From Tindallia sp. MSAO_Bac2 (lineage in GTDB: Bacteria > Bacillota > Clostridia > Peptostreptococcales > Tindalliaceae), in assembly GCA_003838145.1 (NCBI GenBank), contig QYZZ01000123.1, positions 1 through 64,000 on the forward strand: DNA of 64,000 bases, written 5' to 3'. Below the pieces are notes generated by a model. The model saw only the letters and a program-made list of their open reading frames with translations. It was not told the DNA's origin and searched no databases. Of this stretch, positions 18,577 through 27,490 are shown in pieces. The position numbers were made by a program, and so were the translations under genes. Within the stretch, counting starts at the first letter, position 1. Every line of letters begins with the position of its first letter.

Positions 18577-19708
18577 AAAAGTAGTTAAACTAATGCAGGG
18601 AAACGAAGCATGTGTTGAAGGTGCTTTGGCTGCAGGACTTCAATTCTATGCCGGATATCCTATCACACCTTCAACGGAAATCGCTGAGATTTGTTCAGAA
18701 AAACTACCTTTAGTAGGCGGTAAATTTATACAGATGGAAGACGAAATTGCCGGTATGGCAGCCACAATTGGTGGATCCCTGGCTGGCCTTAAGTCAATGA
18801 CTGCCACCAGTGGACCTGGATTTTCCCTGAAACAGGAAAACATTGGCTATGCTGCCATGGCTCAAATTCCATGCGTTGTCGTTGATGTCATGAGAGCTGG
18901 TCCAAGCACCGGGCTTCCAACAGCACCTTCACAAGGAGATGTTATGCAGGCTAAATGGGGAACACACGGTGACCATCCCACTATTACACTTACACCAAAT
19001 TCAGTTAGAGAAGCCTTTGATCTTACTGTTCGTGCTTTTAATCTGGCAGAAAAATACCGCACTCCCGTTTTCTTATTGATGGACGAAGTGATCGGCCATC
19101 TAAGAGAGCGAATTGAAATACCATCACCAGGTGAATATGAAGTTTTTGATCGAATTAAGCCAATCCCCAACGATAAGAATTATAAAGCTTATGCTGTTAA
19201 AGAAGGTGAAATTGTTCCCAGAATGGCCGCCTTTGGCGATGGCTTTTCTTACCATGTCACCGGTCTGGTATATGATGAATTTGGTTTTCCAAAAACCGAC
19301 ACCGATGTTGCAGAGAACCTGCTTAATCATCTAATGGGTAAAATAGAAAACAACGTAGATGACATTATCACGTATGAAGAGACCCAGACCGAAGATGCTG
19401 AACTGCTTATTATTGCATATGGTGGTGTCGCCAGAGCGGCTGCAAAAGCAGTTAAAGAATGCCGCGAGCAGGGCTTGAAGGTTGGTCTGTTCCGCCCTAT
19501 TACTTTATGGCCTTTCCCTGAAAAAAGGGTGAATCAACTAACTCAGAAATCTAAAAAGGTATTAGTTGTTGAAATGAATTTAGGTCAATATGTAATTCCC
19601 GTTCACCGTGTCAAAGAACCGGATTCTAAAGTATTCCACTACGGTAAGGTGAACGGTGAACCAATTGCCCCCGACGAAATTATCAAGAAAATAAAGGAGG
19701 CCTACTAA
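18569..19708 (+). CDS. korA: 2-oxoacid:ferredoxin oxidoreductase, alpha subunit
   Basis: The 379-residue subunit carries the PFOR pyrimidine-binding domain (GNEACVEGALAAGLQFYAGYPITPSTEI at the start) and the central transketolase-like domain (ELLIIAYGGVARAAAKAV). MQMEDEIAGMAATIGGSLAG-like motifs match KorA. It forms the catalytic core with the beta subunit and oxidises a 2-oxoacid to its CoA ester. Whether the substrate is 2-oxoglutarate, a branched-chain oxoacid or another acid cannot be told from sequence alone. The gap to korB is 2 bases, and GGAGG precedes both. Confidence 0.9.
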   Translation: MSKKVVKLMQGNEACVEGALAAGLQFYAGYPITPSTEIAEICSEKLPLVGGKFIQMEDEIAGMAATIGGSLAGLKSMTATSGPGFSLKQENIGYAAMAQIPCVVVDVMRAGPSTGLPTAPSQGDVMQAKWGTHGDHPTITLTPNSVREAFDLTVRAFNLAEKYRTPVFLLMDEVIGHLRERIEIPSPGEYEVFDRIKPIPNDKNYKAYAVKEGEIVPRMAAFGDGFSYHVTGLVYDEFGFPKTDTDVAENLLNHLMGKIENNVDDIITYEETQTEDAELLIIAYGGVARAAAKAVKECREQGLKVGLFRPITLWPFPEKRVNQLTQKSKKVLVVEMNLGQYVIPVHRVKEPDSKVFHYGKVNGEPIAPDEIIKKIKEAY

Positions 19709-19710
19709 TC

Positions 19711-20550
19711 ATGAGTTTAGGAAGCCCAGTTGTAAAAGAGTATTTCAGAAGCGACCGTCTGCCTCATATTTGGTGTCCCGGATGCGGCCATGGAGTTATT
19801 ATGCGTGGTATTGCAGTTGCCATCGATAATTTAAAACTTGACAAAAACAAGGTATGTATTGTGTCTGGAATTGGGTGTTCTTCACGAGCTGCCGGATATA
19901 TGGATTTTAATACACTCCATACAGCACATGGCCGTGCATTGGCTTTTGCTACCGGAGTGAAGCTTGCCAATCCTGAGCTGGAAGTAATCGTTGTTACAGG
20001 TGATGGTGACTGTACTGCCATTGGAGGTAATCACTTTATTCATGCAGCCAGAAGGAATATAGATATAACCACGATACTATTCAACAATAAAATATACGGT
20101 ATGACAGGTGGTCAGTCTTCCCCTGCAACACCGCAGACGGAGAAGGGAACAACTGCACCTTACGGAACAGTAGATCCTGATTTCGATATCTGTAAACTTG
20201 CTACGGGTGCTGGTTCTTCCTATGTAGCGCGTTCAACAGCTTATCATGCCAATCAGTTAATCAAGTATATTGAAAAAGGCATTGAAAACAAAGGTTTTTC
20301 TTTGATCGAGGCCATCAGCGGATGCCCCACTTATTACGGAAGAAAAAACAAAAAAGGCTCAGCTGTTGACTTGATGAATTATTATAAAGACTATGCTTTA
20401 GATATTAAAGCGGCCGAGAAACTGCCTGAAGACAAAAAAGCCGGTAAATTTCTGGTCGGAGAATTTCATAATGAAACCAGACCAGAGTACGTTTCCGAGT
20501 ACATGAAATTAGTAGAAAAAGTACAGAAGGAGCGATCCGAAAATGAGTAA
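19711..20550 (+). CDS. korB: 2-oxoacid:ferredoxin oxidoreductase, beta (TPP) subunit
   Basis: The 279-residue TPP-binding subunit. WCPGCGHG near residue 23 starts the iron-sulfur/TPP region, and TGDGDCTAIGGNHFIHA followed by FNNKIYGMTGGQSSP is the TPP-Mg motif (GDG-N25-30-NN). With korA it makes the active site. It overlaps korC by 8 bases, continuing the tightly coupled operon. Confidence 0.93.
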   Translation: MSLGSPVVKEYFRSDRLPHIWCPGCGHGVIMRGIAVAIDNLKLDKNKVCIVSGIGCSSRAAGYMDFNTLHTAHGRALAFATGVKLANPELEVIVVTGDGDCTAIGGNHFIHAARRNIDITTILFNNKIYGMTGGQSSPATPQTEKGTTAPYGTVDPDFDICKLATGAGSSYVARSTAYHANQLIKYIEKGIENKGFSLIEAISGCPTYYGRKNKKGSAVDLMNYYKDYALDIKAAEKLPEDKKAGKFLVGEFHNETRPEYVSEYMKLVEKVQKERSENE

Positions 20551-21082
20551 ACAAACAGAAATAAGATTGGGCGGTTCCGGCGGCCAGGGATTAATCCTCG
20601 GCGGAATTATTTTGGCAGAAGCTGCCATTCTTGAGGATAAAAATGCTGTTCAAGCGCAATCCTATGGTCCGGAAGCTCGTGGCGGCGCCAGCAAAGCAGA
20701 GGTTATAATCAGTGACGGTGATATTGATTATCCAAAGGTACAAAAAGCAGATGTATTTCTGGCCTTGACACAGAAAGCCTGTGACAAATACTTGCCGGAC
20801 TTAAAAATGAATGGCTTATTGATCTTAGATGATAAAATTGAGTTGAATCCGACTGCCTACGAAAATTTCAAAGTTGTTAAAGTACCAATCATTAAAACTG
20901 CAGTAGAAGATCTTAAAAAAGGAATGGTAGCAAACATTGTAGCGATGGCGGTTATTCAACAGCTTACCCAGGTTATTTCTAAAGAATCCCTGGAAGCCGC
21001 TGTCCTGAAAAGAGTACCAAAAGGAACTGAAGAGTTAAACAAAAAAGCGTTGGTAGCGGGTTATGAGCTGGTAAAAAAATAA
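20543..21082 (+). CDS. korC: 2-oxoacid:ferredoxin oxidoreductase, gamma subunit
   Basis: This 179-residue PFOR gamma-domain protein opens with IRLGGSGGQGLILGG, the glycine-rich signature of the family, and has QAQSYGPEARGGASKAEV. It completes the korDABC complex. The regulator gene starts 21 bases later with CCGGAGGTG and is probably in the same transcript. Confidence 0.92.
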   Translation: MSKQTEIRLGGSGGQGLILGGIILAEAAILEDKNAVQAQSYGPEARGGASKAEVIISDGDIDYPKVQKADVFLALTQKACDKYLPDLKMNGLLILDDKIELNPTAYENFKVVKVPIIKTAVEDLKKGMVANIVAMAVIQQLTQVISKESLEAAVLKRVPKGTEELNKKALVAGYELVKK

Positions 21083-21103
21083 GCTTAACCCGGAGGTGTC
21101 TAA

Positions 21104-21967
21104 ATGGAAGAAAGAAACGACTTGATTCTCAGTATTCAGAAACAATTTCCTAAGCTTAGCAAGGGTCAGAAACGTATTGCTCAGTTTATCATAGAAAACT
21201 ATGAAAAAGCAGCATTTATGACTGCATCTAAACTGGGTATGGAAACTAACGTCAGTGAATCTACCGTTGTACGATTTGCCAATAATCTTGGCTTCGATGG
21301 TTATCCGCAGTTACAGCGAGCGCTGCAGGATATTATAAAAACAAAGCTAACAACTGTACAGCGCGTTGATATGGGTAAAGAGTATTCAACGGACCTGGAA
21401 GTTGTTGAGCGCATAATGAAATCAGATATGGAGAACATGCGCAATACTATCGACATGATCAACGCAGAAAAAATCGAATCTGTCATTGATATGATACTGA
21501 GTGCTGACAAAGTCTATGTTCTGGGACTTCGAAGCTCCAAATCTCTTGCTGACTTTCTTGGTTTCTACCTTGGCTTGATACTCGGCGATGTTGTACTGGT
21601 TGGACATGGTATTAGTGATATCTATGAACAGATGCTGCGCATTTCCGATAAAGACCTTCTTATCAGCCTTAGTTTTCCACGCTATTCCAGCCGAAGTATT
21701 GAAGTGACAAGATACGCTAAGGAACAAGGCACAAAGGTCGTTGCGATTACTGACAGTGAAATATCTCCTATCGCCAGTATGGCAGACGAATACCTGACTG
21801 CAAAAAGCAATATGGCATCCTTTGTCGATTCATTAGTTGCTCCTCTAAGCTTGTTAAATGCTTTAATTGTAGCAATAGGCATGAGGGAAAAAAGCGATAT
21901 TAAAGAACACTTTAACAAACTTGAAACCATTTGGGAAAAGTACAAAATTTATGATGGTGATTACTAA
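21104..21967 (+). CDS. MurR/RpiR-family transcriptional regulator
   Basis: A 287-residue repressor or activator with an N-terminal HTH_6 domain (about 1-78, ASKLGMETNVSESTVVRFANNLGFDGYPQLQ) and a C-terminal SIS sugar-phosphate-binding domain (about 125-260, VYVLGLRSSKSLADFL). It lies 21 bases after korC and ahead of a strong terminator. It may therefore respond to a metabolite tied to the 2-oxoacid oxidoreductase; that link is inference. No operator was identified. Confidence 0.88.
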   Translation: MEERNDLILSIQKQFPKLSKGQKRIAQFIIENYEKAAFMTASKLGMETNVSESTVVRFANNLGFDGYPQLQRALQDIIKTKLTTVQRVDMGKEYSTDLEVVERIMKSDMENMRNTIDMINAEKIESVIDMILSADKVYVLGLRSSKSLADFLGFYLGLILGDVVLVGHGISDIYEQMLRISDKDLLISLSFPRYSSRSIEVTRYAKEQGTKVVAITDSEISPIASMADEYLTAKSNMASFVDSLVAPLSLLNALIVAIGMREKSDIKEHFNKLETIWEKYKIYDGDY

Positions 21968-21988
21968 AAACCTATTGAATAATCTAAG

Positions 21989-22010
21989 CGCGGTGGAAAC
22001 ACCGCGTTTT
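21989..22010 (+). terminator. Intrinsic terminator of the kor-rpiR operon
   Basis: CGCGGTG-GAAA-CACCGCG: a perfect 7-bp GC stem with a GNRA loop (21989-22006), then TTTT. Confidence 0.88.
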
Positions 22011-22097
22011 AGGTTGTTAACAAACTAACCTTTTAACGCGTCTTTTGATTTTGCTTTTCCATTCCAACCTGCCACCTGACATCTTTCTCCTTGTACC

Positions 22098-22126
22098 TTG
22101 AGGTTTTAAACATGATAAGGTATAAT
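22098..22126 (+). promoter_or_regulatory. Sigma-A promoter for ispH-cmk
   Basis: TTGAGG (22098-22103), a 17-base spacer, then a consensus TATAAT (22121-22126). Confidence 0.75.
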
Positions 22127-22187
22127 TATATGGTGTGTATTATAAACAGGGTATCATGAATAATTCTCAAAACAGGAGCTGAATTGA

Positions 22188-23690
22188 TTGAAAGTTGTAC
22201 TTGCTAAGCACTCAGGTTTTTGCTTTGGTGTTCAGAAAGCTATTGAAAAAGCTTTTCAAGAAATGGATAATTCAAAAAGTCGTGGTGAAGATATCTATTC
22301 ACTCGGTCCTTTGATCCATAATAACCAGGTTGTAGAAGATCTCCAGTCCCGGGGATTAATTCTTTCAGATACCGTTGATGAAATAGAAAGCGGATCTGTC
22401 ATTATCAGATCCCACGGTGTTCCTAAACAAATATATACCGATATAAAAAATAAAGATCTACAGTTAGTTGATACAACCTGTCCCTTTGTTAAAAGAATAC
22501 AAAAAATAGTTGATCAATACCATAGAGATCACTACACCATAGTAATAGTAGGCAGTGCAACACATCCGGAAGTAATAGGAATTAATGGCTGGTGCGGGCA
22601 TGATGGTTATGTCATACAAAGTCCTGAAGATATTCATCGAATACCTTCTGATCGTCCCCTTTGTGTTGTATCTCAAACAACGATGCCAATTCCACTTTTT
22701 GAGAATGTTGTAGCAGCATTAAAGAAACAGCATACTAATATAAAAGTTTTTAATACAATTTGTCTTGCAACACAGGATCGACAAGAGGCAGCTTTGGAAC
22801 TTTCACAGCAGGTGGATGCTATGATTGTAATTGGCGGAAGACATAGCTCTAATACACAAAAACTTGTAGAGCTTTGTAGGCGAATACTTCCCAACGACAC
22901 CTATGCCATAGAACATTCTGTTGATTTAGATCAGTTTAGTTTGGAAAATTATTCAGTTGTTGGTATCACCGCAGGTGCTTCTACTCCTAATTATATAATT
23001 AAAGAAGTTATGAATAAAATCGAAAAAAGTTATCGAAGCAATAAACAAATTGCCATTGACGGTCCTGCAGGAGCCGGAAAAAGCACGATAGCTAAAAAAT
23101 TGGCAAAAGAAACAGGATTTTTATATATTGATACAGGGGCTATGTATCGGGCGCTAACTTTAAAAATCCTTGAGAAGAACGTCAATTTGTACGACCAGGC
23201 TGAATTACAACAGCTTTTGAATGAGACGAAAATCGATATCAGAAATGATCAAATCATACTTGATGGAAATCTTGTTGAAGAAGAAATTAGAACCGCCGAA
23301 GTTACCTCTAATGTTTCTAAAGTTGCAGCTTTAAGAGATGTCCGAAATAAACTGGTGGAAATGCAGCAGCAGATAGCTTCGAATAACGATGTTGTGATGG
23401 ATGGCAGAGATATAGGAACTGTAGTATTACCTAACGCTGATTTGAAAGTATTTTTAACTGCATCTGTTGACGAGAGGGCTAAACGCCGTTATGCAGAGTT
23501 AAAAGAAAGTAGCCAGTCTAAGATTACTCTTGAAGAAATCAAGCGGACAATCCAAAGCCGGGACTATGAAGACGAAAACAGGGAAATTAATCCTCTTATT
23601 CCGGCGAGTGATTCCGTTCATATAGATACAACAAAGTTAACAATAGAGGAAGTGGTTCAAAAAATCAAAAGTCTATTTGAAAAAGTATAA
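22188..23690 (+). CDS. Bifunctional HMBPP reductase (IspH) - cytidylate kinase (Cmk) fusion
   Basis: One uninterrupted 500-codon frame encodes two enzymes. Residues 1-280 are IspH, the last MEP-pathway enzyme making IPP/DMAPP. Its three cluster cysteines are C12 (HSGFCFGV), C98 (DTTCPFVK) and C192 (NTICLATQDRQ). After about six linker residues, 286-500 are a full (d)CMP kinase with P-loop GPAGAGKST, DTGAMYRALT and DGRDIGTVVLP. The start is TTG, 9 bases after GGAG. In Clostridia cmk, ispH and rpsA are often neighbours, and rpsA-like follows here, so gene fusion is easy to picture. No frameshift or internal RBS need be assumed. Confidence 0.92.
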   Translation: MKVVLAKHSGFCFGVQKAIEKAFQEMDNSKSRGEDIYSLGPLIHNNQVVEDLQSRGLILSDTVDEIESGSVIIRSHGVPKQIYTDIKNKDLQLVDTTCPFVKRIQKIVDQYHRDHYTIVIVGSATHPEVIGINGWCGHDGYVIQSPEDIHRIPSDRPLCVVSQTTMPIPLFENVVAALKKQHTNIKVFNTICLATQDRQEAALELSQQVDAMIVIGGRHSSNTQKLVELCRRILPNDTYAIEHSVDLDQFSLENYSVVGITAGASTPNYIIKEVMNKIEKSYRSNKQIAIDGPAGAGKSTIAKKLAKETGFLYIDTGAMYRALTLKILEKNVNLYDQAELQQLLNETKIDIRNDQIILDGNLVEEEIRTAEVTSNVSKVAALRDVRNKLVEMQQQIASNNDVVMDGRDIGTVVLPNADLKVFLTASVDERAKRRYAELKESSQSKITLEEIKRTIQSRDYEDENREINPLIPASDSVHIDTTKLTIEEVVQKIKSLFEKV

Positions 23691-23854
23691 CATGAGATTT
23701 AAGATTTTGGAATTATACCTATTTTTTTTTCGAATAAAAGAAGGAATTTCAAAAGTTATGTAGAAATAGGATGATAGTGAGAAAGGTATGAAATTATTTA
23801 CCAATTTTTATTTATTACCTTTTTTTGAAATTTATTCACATGGGAGGTTATTGA

Positions 23855-25141
23855 ATGAGCAACAATAACGATCAGTCAAACGAAATGAATGAAATGATGG
23901 AAGAAATTGAAAAATCAATGGTACGCTTGCACAGTGGCGATATCGTGAAAGGCCACGTAATTGACGTAACTCCAAACGAAGTAATAGTAAATCTGGGATA
24001 CAAATCCGATGGGATTATTCCACGTGAAGAATTTACTCCTGAACTGGCTGCCGATTTGCCTGCACACTTTAATACAGGCGATGAAATAGAAGTATTTGTT
24101 CAACAAGTTGATGATGGAGAAGGAAACGTGCTGCTTTCTAAAAAGAAAGTTGATGCTATGAACGAATGGGTAGAACTGAATGAAGCTCAGGAAAATGATA
24201 ATATGATAACTGTCACATTAAAGGAAGTTGTACGTGGCGGTATGATTGCCTATTATAAAAACGTGAAATGCTTTATCCCTGCCAGTCAGCTATCTGATCG
24301 ATACGTGGATGATTTGAGTGTTTTTGTGGGAGAAACTGTTAATGCACGAATTTTAGAAATGGACAGACGCAGAAGCAAAGTAATCCTTTCCAGAAAAGCC
24401 GTGCTGCAGGAAGAAAAAGAGATAAAGAAAAAAGAATTGCTTGAAACCCTCCAAAAAGGACAGGTAGTTGACGGACAAGTAAAACAGATTACAAACTTCG
24501 GGGCATTTGTTGATATTGGAGGAATTGATGGATTAATCCATATTTCAGAACTTTCTTGGGGCCGGGTAAAGCATCCTTCTGATGTTCTCAGTATTGGGGA
24601 ACAGGTTAAGGTAGAAGTTCTGGATTTCGAAGAATCGAGCGAGAGAATTTCTCTAAGCTTAAAATCCACTCAGCCTGAACCATGGAAAGTTGCCGGTGAA
24701 AAATATGAAATTGGACAAATTATTGAAGGTGAAGTTGTTCGATTAGTTGATTTTGGAGCATTTATTGAAATCGAGCCCGGACTTGACGGATTAGTTCATA
24801 TATCACAAATAAGTGAAGAGCACGTCGCAAAACCTTCTGATGTATTGCAAAAAGGGCAGAAAGTTATGGTTAAAATTCTTGATATCAATACTGAAGACCA
24901 GCGAATGAGCTTAAGCATGTCAGCTATAGAAAAGGATAAAAAAGAAGAAGAAGAAAAACAGGAAGCTGCTGCAGCTGAGGAAGCAATCCAGGAAGACCAG
25001 CAAGTTACCATAGGAGATGCTCTGGGACATGTAGAAAACCAGGAAACAGACTCACCAAAAGAAATAACTGAAATGAAAGTAGAAGAAAAAACAGCAGAAG
25101 CGGAAGAAGCTGGAGAAGAAGCGGAAGAAGTTAAAGAGTAG
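23855..25141 (+). CDS. rpsA: S1-domain RNA-binding protein (30S ribosomal protein S1-like)
   Basis: A 428-residue protein with four S1 repeats, at about 27-100, 112-182, 200-270 and 285-355. Repeats 3 and 4 are the best ([22 protein letters not shown] and [22 protein letters not shown]). The C-terminal 70 residues are a low-complexity Glu/Ala tail. It probably aids mRNA binding to the ribosome, as expected for the short Firmicute S1. The ATG follows GGGAGG by 8 bases. The 164-base gap before it is very AT-rich, with a weak AAAGGTA/TACCTTT inverted repeat and no clear promoter. Confidence 0.9.
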   Translation: MSNNNDQSNEMNEMMEEIEKSMVRLHSGDIVKGHVIDVTPNEVIVNLGYKSDGIIPREEFTPELAADLPAHFNTGDEIEVFVQQVDDGEGNVLLSKKKVDAMNEWVELNEAQENDNMITVTLKEVVRGGMIAYYKNVKCFIPASQLSDRYVDDLSVFVGETVNARILEMDRRRSKVILSRKAVLQEEKEIKKKELLETLQKGQVVDGQVKQITNFGAFVDIGGIDGLIHISELSWGRVKHPSDVLSIGEQVKVEVLDFEESSERISLSLKSTQPEPWKVAGEKYEIGQIIEGEVVRLVDFGAFIEIEPGLDGLVHISQISEEHVAKPSDVLQKGQKVMVKILDINTEDQRMSLSMSAIEKDKKEEEEKQEAAAAEEAIQEDQQVTIGDALGHVENQETDSPKEITEMKVEEKTAEAEEAGEEAEEVKE

Positions 25142-25168
25142 TATTATAACTTATTTATTAAAGCATTT

Positions 25169-25222
25169 ACAACCAGGTTAGTTTGGAAGTTTATCTCTTC
25201 CATATTTGCCTGGTTGTCTTTC
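25169..25222 (+). terminator. Terminator after the S1 gene
   Basis: ACAACCAGG (25169-25177) pairs with CCTGGTTGT (25209-25217), with an inner TGGAAG/CTTCCA stem, then CTTTC. Confidence 0.7.
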
Positions 25223-25248
25223 AATCATAAAGAAAAGGAAGAATCGAT

Positions 25249-26019
25249 ATGGAAGGTTATGAATCATTTAAGACAAAAATATACCAGTTCACAGGCATAA
25301 ACCTTTCCAGCTACAAGGAAAGACAAATGAAAAGAAGAATCGAATCATTAATCTCCAGAAATAAGTTTAGTGGTTACGAATCCTATTTTTCTGAATTGAA
25401 GAAAAACAAAGATTTATTGGAAGAGTTTATCAACTATTTGACTATTAATGTTTCTGAATTTCGACGTAATCCACAGCAATGGGACGTGCTAGAAAAAGAC
25501 ATCATGCCTTCAATACTGCAGAAATCTAAAAAACCTAAAATTTGGAGTGCGGCTTGTTCAACAGGAGAAGAACCTTATACATTGGTAATGCTAATGAATA
25601 AGTTTATGCCACTCTCTGAAATCGAAATTCATGCCACCGATATTGATTCCGGAGCTCTAGAAAAAGCGGATATTGGTATGTATAATGAAAAAGCAACAAA
25701 GAATCTACCTCCTGATGACGTCAAAAGGTTTTTCCTTCGAAATGGTGATTTTTACCAGATTAAAAAAGAAGTCAAAGATCAGGTAAAGTTTAAAAAACAC
25801 AATTTACTTGAGGATAAATATCCGGATAACTGTGACTTGATTATTTGTAGAAATGTAATGATTTACTTTACCGAAGATACAAAAAGTGTGATGTATCATA
25901 AATTCCATGATGCACTAAAGCCCGGAGGTGTCCTCTTCGTAGGAAGTACTGAGCAAATAATTATGCCTAATCGGTATAAACTTACTCCTTTGAAAACATT
26001 CTTTTATCAAAAGAAATAG
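25249..26019 (+). CDS. cheR: Chemotaxis methyltransferase CheR
   Basis: Methylates glutamates of chemoreceptors with SAM. The 256 residues have the N-terminal all-helical CheR domain (FTGINLSSYKERQMKRRIESL) and the SAM domain with WSAACSTGEEPYTLVM and LIICRNVMIYFTE. It stands alone between two terminators, away from other chemotaxis genes, as in several Clostridia. It starts with ATG after AAAGGAAG. Confidence 0.93.
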   Translation: MEGYESFKTKIYQFTGINLSSYKERQMKRRIESLISRNKFSGYESYFSELKKNKDLLEEFINYLTINVSEFRRNPQQWDVLEKDIMPSILQKSKKPKIWSAACSTGEEPYTLVMLMNKFMPLSEIEIHATDIDSGALEKADIGMYNEKATKNLPPDDVKRFFLRNGDFYQIKKEVKDQVKFKKHNLLEDKYPDNCDLIICRNVMIYFTEDTKSVMYHKFHDALKPGGVLFVGSTEQIIMPNRYKLTPLKTFFYQKK

Positions 26020-26053
26020 TAAAATGCACCCACTAAGCTGGGTGCATTTTACT
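26018..26053. terminator. Bidirectional terminator between cheR and the aminotransferase
   Basis: A perfect 15-bp stem (26018-26032 with 26039-26053) and 6-base loop, rich in A/T at its base. It can serve both convergent genes. Confidence 0.85.
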
Positions 26054-26054
26054 A

Positions 26055-27251
26055 TTATTGAGTTTTTCCCGGATAAGATTCCAGTGCAATTGTTAATATT
26101 TTCATCGCTCTTTTCAATTCCTCTGAATTTAAAATGTAAGCAATTCTGACTTCATCCTTGCCAAGACCATAGGTTGAATAAAACCCTTCTGCTGGTGCCA
26201 GCATAAGAGTTTCTCCCTCATGATCAAACTCTTTAAGGAGCCACATTACAAATTTTTCGGCATCATCGACCGGCAGTTTTGCTATGACATAAAAAGCTCC
26301 TGCTGGTTTTTTACATATAACGCCGGAGACTTCGTTAAGTGTATTCATAACAATGTCACGTCGTTTTGCGTACTCTTTATTAACCTTTTGTAAATATGCT
26401 GATGGAGTTTTGTACAGTTGTGTTGCACCGATCTGTTCAAGCGTCGGAACGCAAAGGCGCACCTGGCAAAGCTTAAGAATCTGTTTTATCAGCTCTTTAT
26501 TCTTTGAAGCAATACTGCCAATTCGCGCTCCGCAGGCACTATAGCGTTTAGAGATACTGTCAACAATAATAACACGGTCCTGAATGCTTTTAATATGACC
26601 AAAGCTGATAAAACTCATTCCATCATAAACAAACTCTCGATACACCTCGTCAGCTATGATAAACAAATCGTATTCTACAGCCAATTCAGCGATCATTTGA
26701 ACTTCCTCTTTACTATAAACAACACCTGTCGGGTTTCCCGGATTAGATAGCATAATTGCTTTTGTCCGTGGTTTTATGCTTTCTTCTATTGTCTTTTTGT
26801 CAGGTAAATGAAACCCATCCTCTGCTTTGCATGTGATTGGTGCTACTTTAACGTTTACTGCTGAGCTGAAACCGTTATAATTTGTGTAGAACGGCTCTGG
26901 AATAAGCACCTCATCACCCGAGTCAGCAACAGCAATAATTGAGAATATAATAGCTTCTGATCCACCATTCGTTATAAGAATTTCATCTGATTCAAAATCC
27001 AAATCATAGCTTTTGTAATAATCCATAATTGCATCAATCAGCTCTGGAATCCCCTGAGAAAGAGTATAAGCCAATACTTTTTCATCAAATTGTTTAACAG
27101 CATCCATAAAGCTTGACGGTGTTTCAATATCCGGCTGTCCTATGTTCAAATGATAAACGTGTTTTCCGTCTGCTTTAGCTTTCTGTGCAAAAGGTACCAG
27201 TTTTCGGATCGGCGACTCCTGCATTGCCATAATTCGTTTTGAAAATTCCAT
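26055..27251 (-). CDS. Class I/II pyridoxal-phosphate aminotransferase
   Basis: A fold-type I PLP aminotransferase of 398 aa. Landmarks are the N-terminal SPIRKLVPFA, LNIGQPDIETP, SNPGNPTGVVYSKEE, IIADEVYREF and the PLP lysine in SISKRYSACGARIGS. It resembles AspC/PatA-like enzymes; substrate is not predictable. A frame extending to 27413 is open, but the ATG at 27251 has AGGAGGGAAAGAATT directly before it and matches homologue length. It is the only - strand gene in the first 36 kb. Confidence 0.88.
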   Translation of the reverse strand: MEFSKRIMAMQESPIRKLVPFAQKAKADGKHVYHLNIGQPDIETPSSFMDAVKQFDEKVLAYTLSQGIPELIDAIMDYYKSYDLDFESDEILITNGGSEAIIFSIIAVADSGDEVLIPEPFYTNYNGFSSAVNVKVAPITCKAEDGFHLPDKKTIEESIKPRTKAIMLSNPGNPTGVVYSKEEVQMIAELAVEYDLFIIADEVYREFVYDGMSFISFGHIKSIQDRVIIVDSISKRYSACGARIGSIASKNKELIKQILKLCQVRLCVPTLEQIGATQLYKTPSAYLQKVNKEYAKRRDIVMNTLNEVSGVICKKPAGAFYVIAKLPVDDAEKFVMWLLKEFDHEGETLMLAPAEGFYSTYGLGKDEVRIAYILNSEELKRAMKILTIALESYPGKTQ

Positions 27252-27290
27252 AATTCTTTCCCTCCTGTCATCACAGTGCCTATAATTTAG

Positions 27291-27303
27291 TAGTGCCATT
27301 ATA
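27291..27303 (-). promoter_or_regulatory. Extended -10 promoter for the aminotransferase gene
   Basis: On the - strand TGTTATAAT forms an extended -10 (TATAAT at 27303-27298). No good -35 is present. The start would be near 27291. Confidence 0.5.
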
Positions 27304-27490
27304 ACATAGATCATAAACAGATTGTTAAATGCAATCAATGTCCCAAACTTGTGTATATTCAGACTCTTGAGATTGGTAAATCGGTCTGATCCATTCATCA
27401 CTTTCTGTGGCACTTTCTTTCTGACACCTTTTTTTAAGCTTAAAAATAAGGTACAATGAATTATGATATCTAAAGAAAGGTGAGCTAAAA

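Noticed and set aside
22188-23690. Frameshift-created or misassembled joining of ispH and cmk
   Set aside because: Both domains are complete, in the same frame, with a short natural-looking linker and no internal ribosome site.
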